Source: Chengkuizengella axinellae (lineage in GTDB: Bacteria; Bacillota; Bacilli; Paenibacillales; KCTC-33759). From it: a stretch of DNA of 64,000 nt. Each line of letters opens with the position of its first letter. The first letter of the stretch is position 1. The stretch is from NCBI RefSeq assembly GCF_030730905.1, contig NZ_JAVAMP010000009.1, positions 110,081 to 174,080 on the forward strand. Reading direction: 5' to 3'. The notes below the pieces were generated by a model. That model was not told the DNA's origin, made no database searches, and saw only the letters and a list, made by a program, of their open reading frames with translations. This document shows, piece by piece, positions 17,057-25,703 of the stretch. A program made the translations under genes and the position numbers.

Positions 17057-17746
17057 CTAGCCACCACTCATTTCTAACTGTTCTTTTGCTATGTCCACTT
17101 TAAGATGTACAGACTTTCTCCCTGTACGTATAATTTCTTCTTTCACAAGTTCCTTCAACAATACGCTGACAGATTCTCTCGTAGCACCAATCATATTTGC
17201 AAGTTCTTGATGTGTTAAAGGCAGATCAATTTTATAATATTCGCCATCCTTAATGCCAAACTGCTCCGATAGCTTTAGCAGTAAATGTAAAGTACGAGTG
17301 CGAATATCTCCAAATGCTAGCTTCTCCAACATGGCATCTCTTTCTCTCAGGCGATCACTTAAAGCTTTTAAAAACCTTAATGCCAATCTTGGATGTTTCT
17401 CAATGAAATTTTCAAAATGATTTTTACTTAAAGAACATAATAAGGTTTCTTCAATGGTTTCAATAAAAACATCCTTAGTACCAAACGAAAAAGAATCTAT
17501 TTCACCAAATATATTTCCTTTACCTAAAATACCTAGAGTAAACTGTTTTCCTTCTGCGTTGATTTTATATAATCTTAATTTTCCTTCTTTAATGAAATAC
17601 ATTCCTTCATGATAATTTTCAGGTGTTTGTATAATTGTATTTTTTTTAATGGTTGACATCGGAGCCATTTTATCAAGTTCCATTAGGTCTTCCATCGGCA
17701 GTTCATCAAAAACACTGATTTGAGACAGATACCATAACTTATCCAT
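17057..17746 (-). CDS. Crp/Fnr-family transcriptional regulator
   Basis: 229 residues from the ATG behind GGAGGGG; longer starts inside the upstream gene are not needed. Residues about 10-125 form the cyclic-nucleotide-binding-type beta barrel (GMYFIKEGKLRLYKI, GNIFGEID). A dimer helix follows (LRERDAMLEKLAFGDIRTR). The helix-turn-helix is typical: LTHQELANMIGATRESVSVLLKEL. There is no N-terminal cysteine cluster like that of FNR, so it is not a simple [4Fe-4S] oxygen sensor. Its ATG overlaps the stop of the glutaredoxin gene by eight bases (ATGGATAA), a sign of translational coupling. A redox role is an inference from that partner. Confidence 0.85.
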   Translation of the reverse strand: MDKLWYLSQISVFDELPMEDLMELDKMAPMSTIKKNTIIQTPENYHEGMYFIKEGKLRLYKINAEGKQFTLGILGKGNIFGEIDSFSFGTKDVFIETIEETLLCSLSKNHFENFIEKHPRLALRFLKALSDRLRERDAMLEKLAFGDIRTRTLHLLLKLSEQFGIKDGEYYKIDLPLTHQELANMIGATRESVSVLLKELVKEEIIRTGRKSVHLKVDIAKEQLEMSGG

Positions 17747-17975
17747 TTTTCCCCTCCAAAATAGTTTCAAACTTATTTGGATCAAACGTATATATAACTT
17801 CTCCATCCCAAACGATTAATGGAGTAGCAATCCCCCCTAGACGGAGCATCTCATCAAATTTAACCTGGTCATGTGTTACATTAATTAATTCATATTCTAT
17901 GTTCTTTTGGTCAAAAAACGCTAACACTTCCTCACAGGCAATGCAATGATCACTAATATATAGTTGTAGATTCAT
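17739..17975 (-). CDS. Glutaredoxin-family protein
   Basis: 78 residues from the ATG preceded by GAGGGTGGTG. A GTG four codons earlier lies in that site. The fold is a short thioredoxin-like one with the active site CIAC (residues 10-13) after the first strand (LQLYISDH), and the family's GGIATPLIVWDGEVI, which contains the cis-proline. Such proteins shuttle electrons to disulfides. It is directly upstream of and overlaps the Crp/Fnr-type regulator gene, so the pair is probably one transcript. Confidence 0.82.
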   Translation of the reverse strand: MNLQLYISDHCIACEEVLAFFDQKNIEYELINVTHDQVKFDEMLRLGGIATPLIVWDGEVIYTFDPNKFETILEGKNG

Positions 17976-18004
17976 GTAAAACACCACCCTCTATCTTTAT
18001 TTAA

Positions 18005-18017
18005 CCTTATCACATTT
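18005..18017 (-). promoter_or_regulatory. Candidate Crp/Fnr-type half site upstream of glutaredoxin-regulator operon
   Basis: AAATGTGATAAGG on the minus strand, 30 bases upstream of the glutaredoxin ATG. The identical 13-mer occurs on the plus strand at 18181-18193 in front of map. It contains TGTGA, the Crp half-site. Confidence 0.35.
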
Positions 18018-18168
18018 TGTAAATATCTTAAAATTTAATCACATCTCATAAATCAGTTCTATTTTAAATATAAATCAGATAACCATTTAAATAAGTTAAG
18101 TATTTCACATTAAAAGAAAATGTCCTATAACCGATATCTTTCTTGTGAAATTCCAAAGGTGAATTACA

Positions 18169-18182
18169 TTGATCAAAATCAA
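18169..18182 (+). promoter_or_regulatory. FNR-box-like palindrome upstream of map
   Basis: TTGATCAAAATCAA fits TTGAT-N4-ATCAA, the FNR/Crp-family consensus, exactly. It lies 22 bases upstream of the map start and is close to the Crp/Fnr-type regulator gene, so that protein is the natural candidate to bind it. Confidence 0.45.
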
Positions 18183-18203
18183 ATGTGATAAGGAGTTTTG
18201 AAG

Positions 18204-18950
18204 ATGATTCGATTAAAAAATAAAAATGAAATCTCCTTAATGAGAGAGGCAGGCATATTATTAGCGGAGTGTCATCAGCAGGTTGAAAAGTTAATTAAAC
18301 CAGGAACAACTACTTTAGATATTGATGCTTTTGTTGAAAATTTTCTTCATGATCATGGAGCAAAACCAGAGCAAAAAGGTTTCCATGGTTATCCTTATGC
18401 TACTTGCGGTTCAGTGAATGATGTTATTTGTCATGGATTCCCAAACGATACACCGCTTAAAGAAGGGGATATCGTTACAATTGATTTTGTTGTTAATTTG
18501 AATGGTTGGTTAGCTGATTCTGCTTGGAGTTATGCAGTAGGAAAAATTTCTGAAGAAGCACAGCAATTAATGGATACGACTTTAGAAGCCTTGTTTGTTG
18601 GAATCAACCAAGCTCGAGTTGGAAATCGCGTAGGGGACATCTCACATGCAATTCAAACATTTGCTGAATCTAAAAACTATGGAGTAGTAAGGGAATTTGC
18701 TGGGCATGGAATTGGAAAAAAAATGCATGAAGACCCCTTTATTCCTCATTTCGGACCTGCCGATCAAGGTGCATTTTTAGAAGAAGGTATGGTAATAACA
18801 ATTGAACCTATGTTAAATGTAGGGGAGCCTTATTGCAAAATAGAGGACGATGGTTGGACTGCACGAACACAAGATGGTTCCTTATCCACACAATATGAAC
18901 ATACTTTGGCTATTACAAAGGATAAGCCGTTCATTTTAACGGAGTTGTAA
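18204..18950 (+). CDS. map: Methionine aminopeptidase, type I
   Basis: 248 residues from the ATG eight bases after AAGGAG. A TTG two codons earlier is less likely. It removes the initiator methionine from new proteins. All five metal ligands of type I enzymes are in place: Asp94 (VTIDF), Asp105 (LADSAW), His168 (GHGIG), Glu201 (IEPM) and Glu232 (YEHT). His77 (CHGFP) is the substrate-side histidine. The gene stands alone, not in the ribosomal protein cluster, so it probably corresponds to the second, YflG-like copy of Bacillales. The FNR-box-like palindrome before it suggests unusual regulation. Confidence 0.95.
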   Translation: MIRLKNKNEISLMREAGILLAECHQQVEKLIKPGTTTLDIDAFVENFLHDHGAKPEQKGFHGYPYATCGSVNDVICHGFPNDTPLKEGDIVTIDFVVNLNGWLADSAWSYAVGKISEEAQQLMDTTLEALFVGINQARVGNRVGDISHAIQTFAESKNYGVVREFAGHGIGKKMHEDPFIPHFGPADQGAFLEEGMVITIEPMLNVGEPYCKIEDDGWTARTQDGSLSTQYEHTLAITKDKPFILTEL

Positions 18951-19129
18951 GAGAACATGGTTTGTTGATCTTAAGAAGATGTTTCGAATCGTTTTTAGTC
19001 GAATAAGGTAAATAACCAATCTATTCGATCAAAACATTTGAGAACTTATGGTGTATTAATAAGCCTGGGGGATCTTCATCGTTTATCAAAGTTAAGGATC
19101 TTATTGAAATTTTTAATCTGATTATGCAA

Positions 19130-19178
19130 AAATAGAGGAAATTGGGGGTCTTATTTGTTCCCTTCTTTTCCTCTATTT
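19130..19178. terminator. Bidirectional terminator between map and arsenate reductase
   Basis: AAATAGAGGAAA (19130-19141) pairs perfectly with TTTCCTCTATTT (19167-19178). It lies between convergent genes. A second weaker TCGAATA/TATTCGA stem lies at about 19000-19031. Confidence 0.6.
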
Positions 19179-19194
19179 ATGTAGTATCTATTAT

Positions 19195-19620
19195 TTACTT
19201 ATCAGTTTCCACAAACGTTTCAATTCTATTTTTTATGGAATCTCTAACTTCTTTAAACTGCTCCATAATTTCTTCTTCGGTTCCAGTTGCCTTTGCTGGA
19301 TCGTCAAATCCCCAGTGCCATTTGATCACATTTTGGTTCGAGATCACAGGACAATGTTCATCAGCATGTCCACATAATGTAATCACGTAATCGGCTTGAT
19401 TTAAAATTTCAGGATCGATAACATCAGAACTATTATTGCTAATATCAATTCCTGCTTCTTTCATCACTTGTACTGCACGAGGATTCAAGCCATGAGCCTC
19501 AAGGCCCGCACTCTTTACCTCATATTTCTCGCTTCCAAGAGCTTTTAAGAAGCCATCTGCCATCTGACTTCTACATGAATTTCCTGTACATAAAAAATAT
19601 ACTAACTTTTTATCAGCCAT
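19195..19620 (-). CDS. arsC: Arsenate reductase, thioredoxin-dependent (low-molecular-weight phosphatase type)
   Basis: 141 residues with AAAGGAG before the ATG. It has the phosphatase-like loop CTGNSCRS, with nucleophile Cys11 and Arg17, and the two later cysteines, Cys83 and Cys90, that make the redox relay of the Staphylococcus/Bacillus ArsC type. The C-terminal [15 protein letters not shown] segment is typical too. It reduces arsenate to arsenite using thioredoxin. No arsenite pump or ArsR-type metal sensor is adjacent, so it is an orphan arsC. Confidence 0.93.
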   Translation of the reverse strand: MADKKLVYFLCTGNSCRSQMADGFLKALGSEKYEVKSAGLEAHGLNPRAVQVMKEAGIDISNNSSDVIDPEILNQADYVITLCGHADEHCPVISNQNVIKWHWGFDDPAKATGTEEEIMEQFKEVRDSIKNRIETFVETDK

Positions 19621-19693
19621 AGTTCTTCTCCTTTTTGTGATGCTTGTATTAGTTATTCAATTCTAAAACACAATTGTTATCGCAATATTAACT

Positions 19694-21400
19694 TTATATT
19701 TTTGAAGGTGATTTTAAACCTAAACAGTGTATAGATTCCTTCAAAATTTTTCCCGTAGCATACGTTAAAATTAGTTTAGTTTTCTTTTCATTTTCATCTT
19801 CCACATTTATACGTACTTGATTATAATATCTATTGAATTTTTTCGCAATTTCTAAAACATAACGTGCTAGAACGGAAGGTTCATTTTTCTTTAATGCATG
19901 TTGGATTACATTCGGAAAATTCATTAGCTCTTTTGTCAAACCCCAGGAAGCTTGATCGTTTAAATGCTTTCCATCCGTTAGGGTCAATTCGTTTATCCAT
20001 GCTTCGTCCCAAGCCCCCTTTTCAAGTAAGCTTTGTGTACGAGCGTAAGTATATTGAACATATGGGCCCGTTTCTCCTTCAAAATTCAAAGCATCTTCAA
20101 GCGAAAAATCCACTTCCTGAATACGATTATTTTTCAAATCATTAAATATAACAGATCCAATTCCGATCGCTTCTGCAACCTCATTCTTGTTAGATAGTTC
20201 AGGACTTTTTTCATTAATAATCTCTGTTGCTTTTGTGACCGCTTCTTCTAATACTTTTTCTAAAAAGATCACTTTTCCGCGACGTGTAGACATTTTTTTA
20301 CCTTCATATTTCATTAATCCAAAAGGAATATGCTCACAATCGCTTGACCAAGCTTTTCCCATTTTATCAAGAACAGCAAACACTTGCTTAAAATGCAGTT
20401 GCTGCTCTGCCCCAACTACGTATAAAATTTTACTTCCTTGCATTTCTTCATGACGATAAATGGCGGTGGCTAAATCTCTTGTAGGGTAAATCGTTGTACC
20501 ATCTGATTTTAAAATCAAACAAGGTGGCATTTCTGCTTCATCTAAACGAACAACCATTGCTCCTTCACTTTCTTCCAATAAACCTTTTTCTTTAAGTTCC
20601 AATACAACGGGTGACATTTTATCGTTATAGAAACTTTCTCCCAAATAATAATCAAATTCCACGCCTAGTTTGTCGTACATGAATTTAAACTCTTTTAAGC
20701 TCAATTCAATAAAGAATTTCCAGAGCTCAGTTGCTTCCTCATCACCATCCTCTAGCTTTTTAAACCATAATCGAGCTTCTTTCTCAAGCTCAGGATCATT
20801 CTCAGCTTCTTCATGAAATTTCACGTATAACTGAAGGCACTCATGTATCGCATTCTCTTCCATCTTCTGAGGATCTCCCCAACGTTTATATGCGGTAATT
20901 TGTTTTCCAAATTGAGTTCCCCAGTCCCCAAGGTGATTAACTCTAACTGGATCATATCCAGCCGTTTTATAAATGTGATACAAAGCATTACCAATCATTG
21001 TAGAACGTAAGTGTCCAATACCAAAAGGTTTGGCTATATTCGGAGAAGACATATCAATGATGATGCGTTCATTATTTCCGATTTCCATCTTCGTAAAATC
21101 CTTTTTAAGAATAGAATTAAGTAATTTCTCTGACCATACTTCGTTCTTAAAGAAGAAATTGATGTATGCACCTTGAGATTGAACATTGATGTTTTCTGAT
21201 TTTTGGTTGTTATTTAATTGTTCAGCTATTTCAGCAGCAATGACAGTTGGATTTTTCTTGAATTGTTTGGCCAAAATAAAACAAGGGAACGCAATGTCTC
21301 CTAGATCAGGGTTCGGTGGAACTTCTAGCAACTTTTCAATTTCTTCTTTTGTAGGTGATACAACATCTTTTAACAAGTTCACTATAGTTTCTTTTAACAT
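19694..21400 (-). CDS. argS: Arginyl-tRNA synthetase
   Basis: 568 residues from the ATG behind AAGGAGAG. The longer frame upstream has no ribosome binding site. It is a class I synthetase: N-terminal additional domain (residues 1-110), SSPNIAKPFGIGHLRST with the HIGH-type signature, HLGDWGTQFGK, and GKKMSTRRG in place of KMSKS. The C-terminal DALRF-type anticodon domain includes YTYARTQSLL and a shorter end than many homologues. It charges tRNA-Arg. A T-box leader lies upstream, so expression should respond to uncharged tRNA-Arg. Between the T-box and the start are three GGA-loop hairpins. Confidence 0.96.
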   Translation of the reverse strand: MLKETIVNLLKDVVSPTKEEIEKLLEVPPNPDLGDIAFPCFILAKQFKKNPTVIAAEIAEQLNNNQKSENINVQSQGAYINFFFKNEVWSEKLLNSILKKDFTKMEIGNNERIIIDMSSPNIAKPFGIGHLRSTMIGNALYHIYKTAGYDPVRVNHLGDWGTQFGKQITAYKRWGDPQKMEENAIHECLQLYVKFHEEAENDPELEKEARLWFKKLEDGDEEATELWKFFIELSLKEFKFMYDKLGVEFDYYLGESFYNDKMSPVVLELKEKGLLEESEGAMVVRLDEAEMPPCLILKSDGTTIYPTRDLATAIYRHEEMQGSKILYVVGAEQQLHFKQVFAVLDKMGKAWSSDCEHIPFGLMKYEGKKMSTRRGKVIFLEKVLEEAVTKATEIINEKSPELSNKNEVAEAIGIGSVIFNDLKNNRIQEVDFSLEDALNFEGETGPYVQYTYARTQSLLEKGAWDEAWINELTLTDGKHLNDQASWGLTKELMNFPNVIQHALKKNEPSVLARYVLEIAKKFNRYYNQVRINVEDENEKKTKLILTYATGKILKESIHCLGLKSPSKI

Positions 21401-21482
21401 GATTTCTCTCCTTGAAATTGATAGAGTAAATTTGATGAACACCGACATCAATTCATTTTACAGGTACGCTAGCTAACTTCTC

Positions 21483-21555
21483 ACCACTTCCATGTGGTCA
21501 ATCATAAACTGTCACCTCCATGTGACAACTCTGACACCAGTTCATCCACGAACTG
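21483..21555 (-). promoter_or_regulatory. Three tandem hexaloop hairpins with GGA loops in the argS leader
   Basis: On the minus strand, in order: CAGTTC-GTGGAT-GAACTG (21555-21538), TGTCAC-ATGGAG-GTGACA (21527-21510) and ACCAC-ATGGAA-GTGGT (21498-21483). The stems are perfect and the spacers are 10-11 bases. The last two contain ACATGGAGGT and ACATGGAAGT, each an exact match to the CsrA/RsmE consensus ACANGGANGU presented in a loop. Known biology: CsrA binds such hairpins to block or stabilise mRNAs. Inference: this leader may bind CsrA or a similar protein. They lie about 80-155 bases before the argS ATG, so direct masking of the ribosome site is not obvious. Confidence 0.5.
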
Positions 21556-21812
21556 AAAAACTCCCGCCTCTAAATTAGAGACGAGAGTTTAATTTATAAT
21601 CCCGTGGTACCACTCTTAGTGCATGAAAAATGTAAAATTAGCATGCCACTCAACTACGATATCGGAGTCACCGGATCTTCCTACTTCTATGTTCAAAAGA
21701 TCATCTCATGGGTCCGCTTCTTCATGTTTTCCGTACCGACTCCCACCCATCTCGGCTCGCTAAGACTCTCAAACATGAGTACTCTCCCAATCACTGATTT
21801 ATTATTCATTAT
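21556..21812 (-). ncRNA. T-box riboswitch of argS
   Basis: The minus strand carries the T-box core AGAGTGGTACCACGGG (around 21601-21616), then the terminator AAACTCTCGTCTC / GAGGCGGGAGTTTTT (21590-21556). Further 5' lies a stem I region with GGGAGAGTACTC, GAGAGTC and GGTGGGAGTCGGTAC. A CGG triplet followed by A at 21716-21714 is a plausible arginine specifier. Uncharged tRNA-Arg would pair with the specifier and the T-box bulge to favour the antiterminator and argS expression. Confidence 0.88.
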
Positions 21813-22052
21813 ATTATCGATATTTTAAAGGAATTCACTTTGAATGTAAAGTGTAAAGTTAATTAATAAAAAATAAGTTCTTCTTTTAATTAATAGTGCT
21901 TATCATCATTTGTAACAAGTTGTCATAACTGATCCTTGCGCAACAACTTTTTCATCCCTCAATTTCTTGGTTTCCTTCTATAACCTAAAAACACAAATAA
22001 TAAGACAATTGCCATTGTAGCGATAAAGAAATGTACGTAATTTATATCATTT

Positions 22053-22319
22053 TCAAAATCTCGTAAAAGGAATATTTGGCATTGGTGTTCTATTATCTAA
22101 ACTCCTCAATACGTCATCATACTTTAAAGGTTTTAGATACATCAATTCCCCTTTAATTTCCCCCTTCCCTTCAATCACAGCAGGATATTCTCCAACCAAA
22201 TACATTTCCCCTTTCATCTTTGCATTCATTTCTTTTTCTGTATTCCCTTTTTAAAAAAATTCATATGCACCATAAGTTGCTTTTTTTCTTAATGAACCAT
22301 ATACAAAGACCGGTTTCAT
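22053..22319 (-). pseudogene. Gamma-glutamylcyclotransferase-family gene, decayed
   Basis: ATG at 22319 follows a GGAGGGAATGGT site and opens MKPVFVYGSLRKK, the signature start of the GGCT/AIG2-like fold. After 22 codons an in-frame TAA interrupts (AATTTTTTTAAAAAG). The same frame continues with MKGEMYLVGEYPAVIEG and GEIKGELMYLKPL, again typical of the family, then stops early at LRSLDNRTP...FTRF. A full member would be longer and would have more sequence after the LDxxE region. The break falls at adjoining T and A runs, so a sequence error is possible for the first lesion. A shifted frame just beyond (to about 21960) encodes one hydrophobic helix, which may be a remnant of a neighbouring gene. 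Confidence 0.6.
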
Positions 22320-22698
22320 ACCATTCCCTCCAATAATATATAAAAAGACTTATAGTAATGGCTTACTTCTTAAATCATGCCTCTAATCTCAGTCTAAAAA
22401 TAAAACTGAACAATAACTCCTATCGGAGTCTCTCGAAAAGGTTGCCGAATACTTCTTTAGAGGTAGTTTTTGTTGTAGCTTTGAGTTTAAAAAAGATATA
22501 AATTCTTAAATTATAAAAAAGTGTGGTTTTATTTATCAAATTACAGTATAATTTAAACCAATCAATAAATCACCAAACGAAACATGATTTCGTAGAATGA
22601 AACAAAATCAATCACAAAACTACTATTCAAGATTGTTCGTTTGATGAGATGATCGGTTTCATGTATTTTTTCAATATCAAAATGGAAGAGGGGATCAC
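22320..22698. other. Intergenic region with a dispersed hairpin repeat
   Basis: No gene seen. It contains the 33-base repeat copy at 22419-22451 and AT-rich DNA with a TATAAT-like box near 22549, upstream of the MFS transporter gene. Confidence 0.4.
22419..22451. repeat. Dispersed hairpin repeat, copy 1
   Basis: 28 of 33 bases match the copy at 34095-34127. Conserved core GAGTCTCTCGAA followed by AGGTT. The ends pair as TATCGG with CCG-A-ATA, so the stem is kept although the bases changed. Confidence 0.5.
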
Positions 22699-23931
22699 AT
22701 GCTAGATAGATTCAAATCGATAAACCCTGTTAGTAAAAGTATTATTTTTGGAACACTTTTCACACGCGCAGCTACCTTTATGACCATGCCTTTTCTTGCT
22801 ATTTATTTATCAAAAGTACATGGAATAAGCCCTGCAATGATAGGGTTGATTTTAGGTGTTAGTGCCTTTACAAGAATTCCTGGTAGTTTTATAGGTGGTA
22901 ACTTGTCAGATCAATATGGACGGGAAAAAGTAATGCTGATTTCAATTTTTGTATGGGCGCTTGTTTTTCTTGGTTTTGCATTCGCCAATCACGTATTTAT
23001 GTTTTTTATATTAAATGCTTTGAACGGTTTATGCAGTTCATTTTTTGAACCATCCTCTAGAGCATTATTATCAGATATAACAAAGCAAAAAAATAAACTG
23101 CTTGTTTTCAATCTAAGATATGCTGCAATTAATGTTGGGGCTGCAGTCGGTCCCCTAGTTGGGTTTTTAATTGGGAGCTCTAAATCAACCATAACCTTTG
23201 TCATAACTGCGATTGTTTATATGTTGTACGGATTATCATTATTATATATTTTACCAAAATATAGAGAAGTGAATAAAAAAGTGGATATGGAGAAGAAAGA
23301 AAGGGTAACCATGATACAAGCACTAAGTGTGTTACGTCAAGACTTAGTGTTTCTAGTAGCAGTGGTCGCATTTATATTTGGAGTGATTGGATATTCTCAA
23401 TTTGGCTCAACCATGCCGCAGTTTTTTGAAAATGCATCCTACTTTGAAAATGGCGTTGCCTTATATACTTCCCTCATCATATTAAATGCGATCACTGTAT
23501 TAATAGTGCAATATCCTGTAACTCGTATTGGTAAGAGATTCTCTCCGGTTACTTCGATCATGTTAGGTACAATCACAACCTCTATTGGGTTGTTTGGAAT
23601 AGGGCTTTTTGAATCTATTTATCTAATTGGTTTATCTATGATCATTTTTACTATAGGTGAAGTGATGATGTTTACGATGTATGATCTGTTTGTAGATCAA
23701 ATCGCTGATCCTGATATGAAGGGAACTTACTTTGGAGCTATGGGATTTACCTCCCTAGGGGGTTCAGTTGGACCATTAATAGGCGGATTTTTATTAAGCG
23801 CATTTGGTTATGGTGCACCTGAAACGGTTTTTGGCTTATTAGCATTTATCAGCGCTATTGGATTCCCACTTTTTGTATATGTTAATTTCTTGATGAAAAA
23901 AACAAAACGAAATTTGGATTATTCATTGTAA
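22699..23931 (+). CDS. MFS transporter, multidrug-type
   Basis: 410 residues with GAAGAGGGG before the ATG. Twelve membrane helices are expected from the hydrophobic pattern. The loop between helices 2 and 3 has the MFS motif A form GGNLSDQYGREKVM, and helix 5 has a GAAVGPLVGFLIG segment of the drug-efflux subfamilies (DHA1-like, near YttB/MdtH-type proteins). It would export small compounds using the proton gradient. The substrate cannot be read from sequence. It is monocistronic, with a terminator downstream. Confidence 0.85.
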   Translation: MLDRFKSINPVSKSIIFGTLFTRAATFMTMPFLAIYLSKVHGISPAMIGLILGVSAFTRIPGSFIGGNLSDQYGREKVMLISIFVWALVFLGFAFANHVFMFFILNALNGLCSSFFEPSSRALLSDITKQKNKLLVFNLRYAAINVGAAVGPLVGFLIGSSKSTITFVITAIVYMLYGLSLLYILPKYREVNKKVDMEKKERVTMIQALSVLRQDLVFLVAVVAFIFGVIGYSQFGSTMPQFFENASYFENGVALYTSLIILNAITVLIVQYPVTRIGKRFSPVTSIMLGTITTSIGLFGIGLFESIYLIGLSMIIFTIGEVMMFTMYDLFVDQIADPDMKGTYFGAMGFTSLGGSVGPLIGGFLLSAFGYGAPETVFGLLAFISAIGFPLFVYVNFLMKKTKRNLDYSL

Positions 23932-23941
23932 GATTATAAAT

Positions 23942-23977
23942 AAAAATCGATTCCATGAAAAAGGAGTCGATTTTTTA
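23942..23977 (+). terminator. Terminator of the MFS transporter gene
   Basis: AAAATCGATTCC pairs with GGAGTCGATTTT across an ATGAAAAA loop and is followed by T residues. Confidence 0.85.
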
Positions 23978-24123
23978 TTGTTTAAAAAATTGGGTTAACC
24001 CCATCTTTTTCATTTATTCATTCTAATTTCATCCCGAAACTCTTCTTGATGTCGTGTTATCCCTATTGTTTATACTTGTGAGGTAGCGTTATCATTTTAT
24101 AAAATAGAAAAAGAGGTGTAATA

Positions 24124-25482
24124 ATGACAACTAAATTTCCAAAAGATTTTATATGGGGGACAGCAACATCTTCTTATCAGATTGAAGGTGCAGTTAATGA
24201 AGGTGGTCGTGGGGAAACCATCTGGGATCATTTTTGTAAAACAACGAGCAAAATAGCAAATGCAGACAATGGGGATACAGCTTGCAATCATTATCATCGA
24301 TATAAGGAAGATATTCAGCTTATGAAAAATTTGAATATAAAATCCTATCGTTTTTCGATATGCTGGTCAAGAATATTACCTGAAGGAACAGGGAAAGTGA
24401 ATCCAATAGGACTTCAATTTTATCGTTCCATCATTGAAACGCTGATAGAAAATGACATAGAACCCATCATAACTCTATATCATTGGGAACTTCCTCAAGT
24501 ATTGCAAGAAAAGGGAGGATGGGAAAATCCAAAAATTATAAATGATTTTATGAACTATGCAAACGTCATTTTTAATGAGTTCGGAGATGTTGTGAAAAAA
24601 TGGATTACATTGAATGAACCTATGGTTTTTACATATTTGGGATATTTAAAAGGTATACATGCTCCGGGAATAGCAGATGAAATATCTGGTGCTAAGGCTG
24701 TACATCATGCATTATTAGCACATGGAGAAACAGTGAAATTATTTAGAAAGCTATATCCTAGTGAAGGTCAAATTGGTATAACTCTGAACCTTGCTCCTAT
24801 GTATCCAAGCGAAGATACAATAAAAGCACAAGAGGCTGCTCACATATCAGATGGATTTACAAACCGAATGTTTTTAGATCCTATATTAAAAGGAACTTAC
24901 CCTGAAGATATTTTAGTAATCATCAAGCAGCAAATACAAGAACCTTCAGTTACAAACAACTTTACTATTGAAAAGGATTTAAAAACGATTTCTCAACCCA
25001 TTGATTTTATAGGTATTAATTATTATTCAGCAGGATTTGTAAAAGAAGGTAAACAAAAATATGAAGTTGAACCTGTGGAAATGGATGCTCCTAAAACTGA
25101 CATGGGTTGGCCAGTCACTCCTGAAGGCATTTATGATTTGTTAATTAGGATCAAAAACGATTATGGAAATATCCCACTATATATTACTGAAAACGGAGCA
25201 GCATACAAAGACAATATAAATGAAAAAGGGGAAATTGAAGATATGGAACGGATTGAATATCTTAAAAGTCACTTACTGATGTGTCAAAAAGCAATAGCAG
25301 ACGGTGTGAATCTCAAAGGTTATTATCTGTGGTCCTTTCTTGACAATTTTGAATGGATAGATGGTTACACTAAAAGGTTTGGCATTGTTTATGTAGATTT
25401 TAAAAGTCAAAAACGTCTTCCTAAAAAAAGTGCTTACTTTTATAAAAATGTGATTGATCAGAATGGGTTATCATTATTGTAA
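24124..25482 (+). CDS. bglA: GH1 beta-glucosidase (cytoplasmic)
   Basis: 452 residues with AGAGGTG before the ATG and no signal peptide. Complete GH1 TIM barrel: FIWGTATSSYQIEGA at the start, acid/base Glu165 in TLNEP, nucleophile Glu356 in YITENGAAY, and WSFLDNFEW near the end. The length is that of free beta-glucosidases. It would cleave cellobiose, laminaribiose or gentiobiose after import and so complete the pathways begun by the secreted enzymes in this window. The absence of an adjacent phosphotransferase gene, and no obvious phosphate-binding extras, favours a non-phospho glucosidase, but 6-phospho activity cannot be excluded. Confidence 0.92.
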   Translation: MTTKFPKDFIWGTATSSYQIEGAVNEGGRGETIWDHFCKTTSKIANADNGDTACNHYHRYKEDIQLMKNLNIKSYRFSICWSRILPEGTGKVNPIGLQFYRSIIETLIENDIEPIITLYHWELPQVLQEKGGWENPKIINDFMNYANVIFNEFGDVVKKWITLNEPMVFTYLGYLKGIHAPGIADEISGAKAVHHALLAHGETVKLFRKLYPSEGQIGITLNLAPMYPSEDTIKAQEAAHISDGFTNRMFLDPILKGTYPEDILVIIKQQIQEPSVTNNFTIEKDLKTISQPIDFIGINYYSAGFVKEGKQKYEVEPVEMDAPKTDMGWPVTPEGIYDLLIRIKNDYGNIPLYITENGAAYKDNINEKGEIEDMERIEYLKSHLLMCQKAIADGVNLKGYYLWSFLDNFEWIDGYTKRFGIVYVDFKSQKRLPKKSAYFYKNVIDQNGLSLL

Positions 25483-25703
25483 ACTGTTAAATAGAATGGA
25501 TAAGAGGAACGTATTACAACCTCCTTTTATTCATTTTTTTCTTCTTTTATGGCTGATTCCTCATACTATATACATTATAAAGAGGATTTACCATTTTAAT
25601 GAAGAAGAAATACTTATTGCCTTCATAAAGCACATTTAAAAATAAAGTGAATACGATCAAAAAAGTTATACATATTTTATTTCAATAAAGGAGGGTTATT
25701 CAT

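Noticed and set aside
24088..24103. Possible cre site before the GH1 gene (GGTAGCGTTATCA)
   Set aside because: Only the right half fits; three mismatches in the left half.
25454..25639. 61-codon frame overlapping the end of the GH1 gene
   Set aside because: Starts inside the GH1 gene, no ribosome binding site, composition unlike real proteins here.
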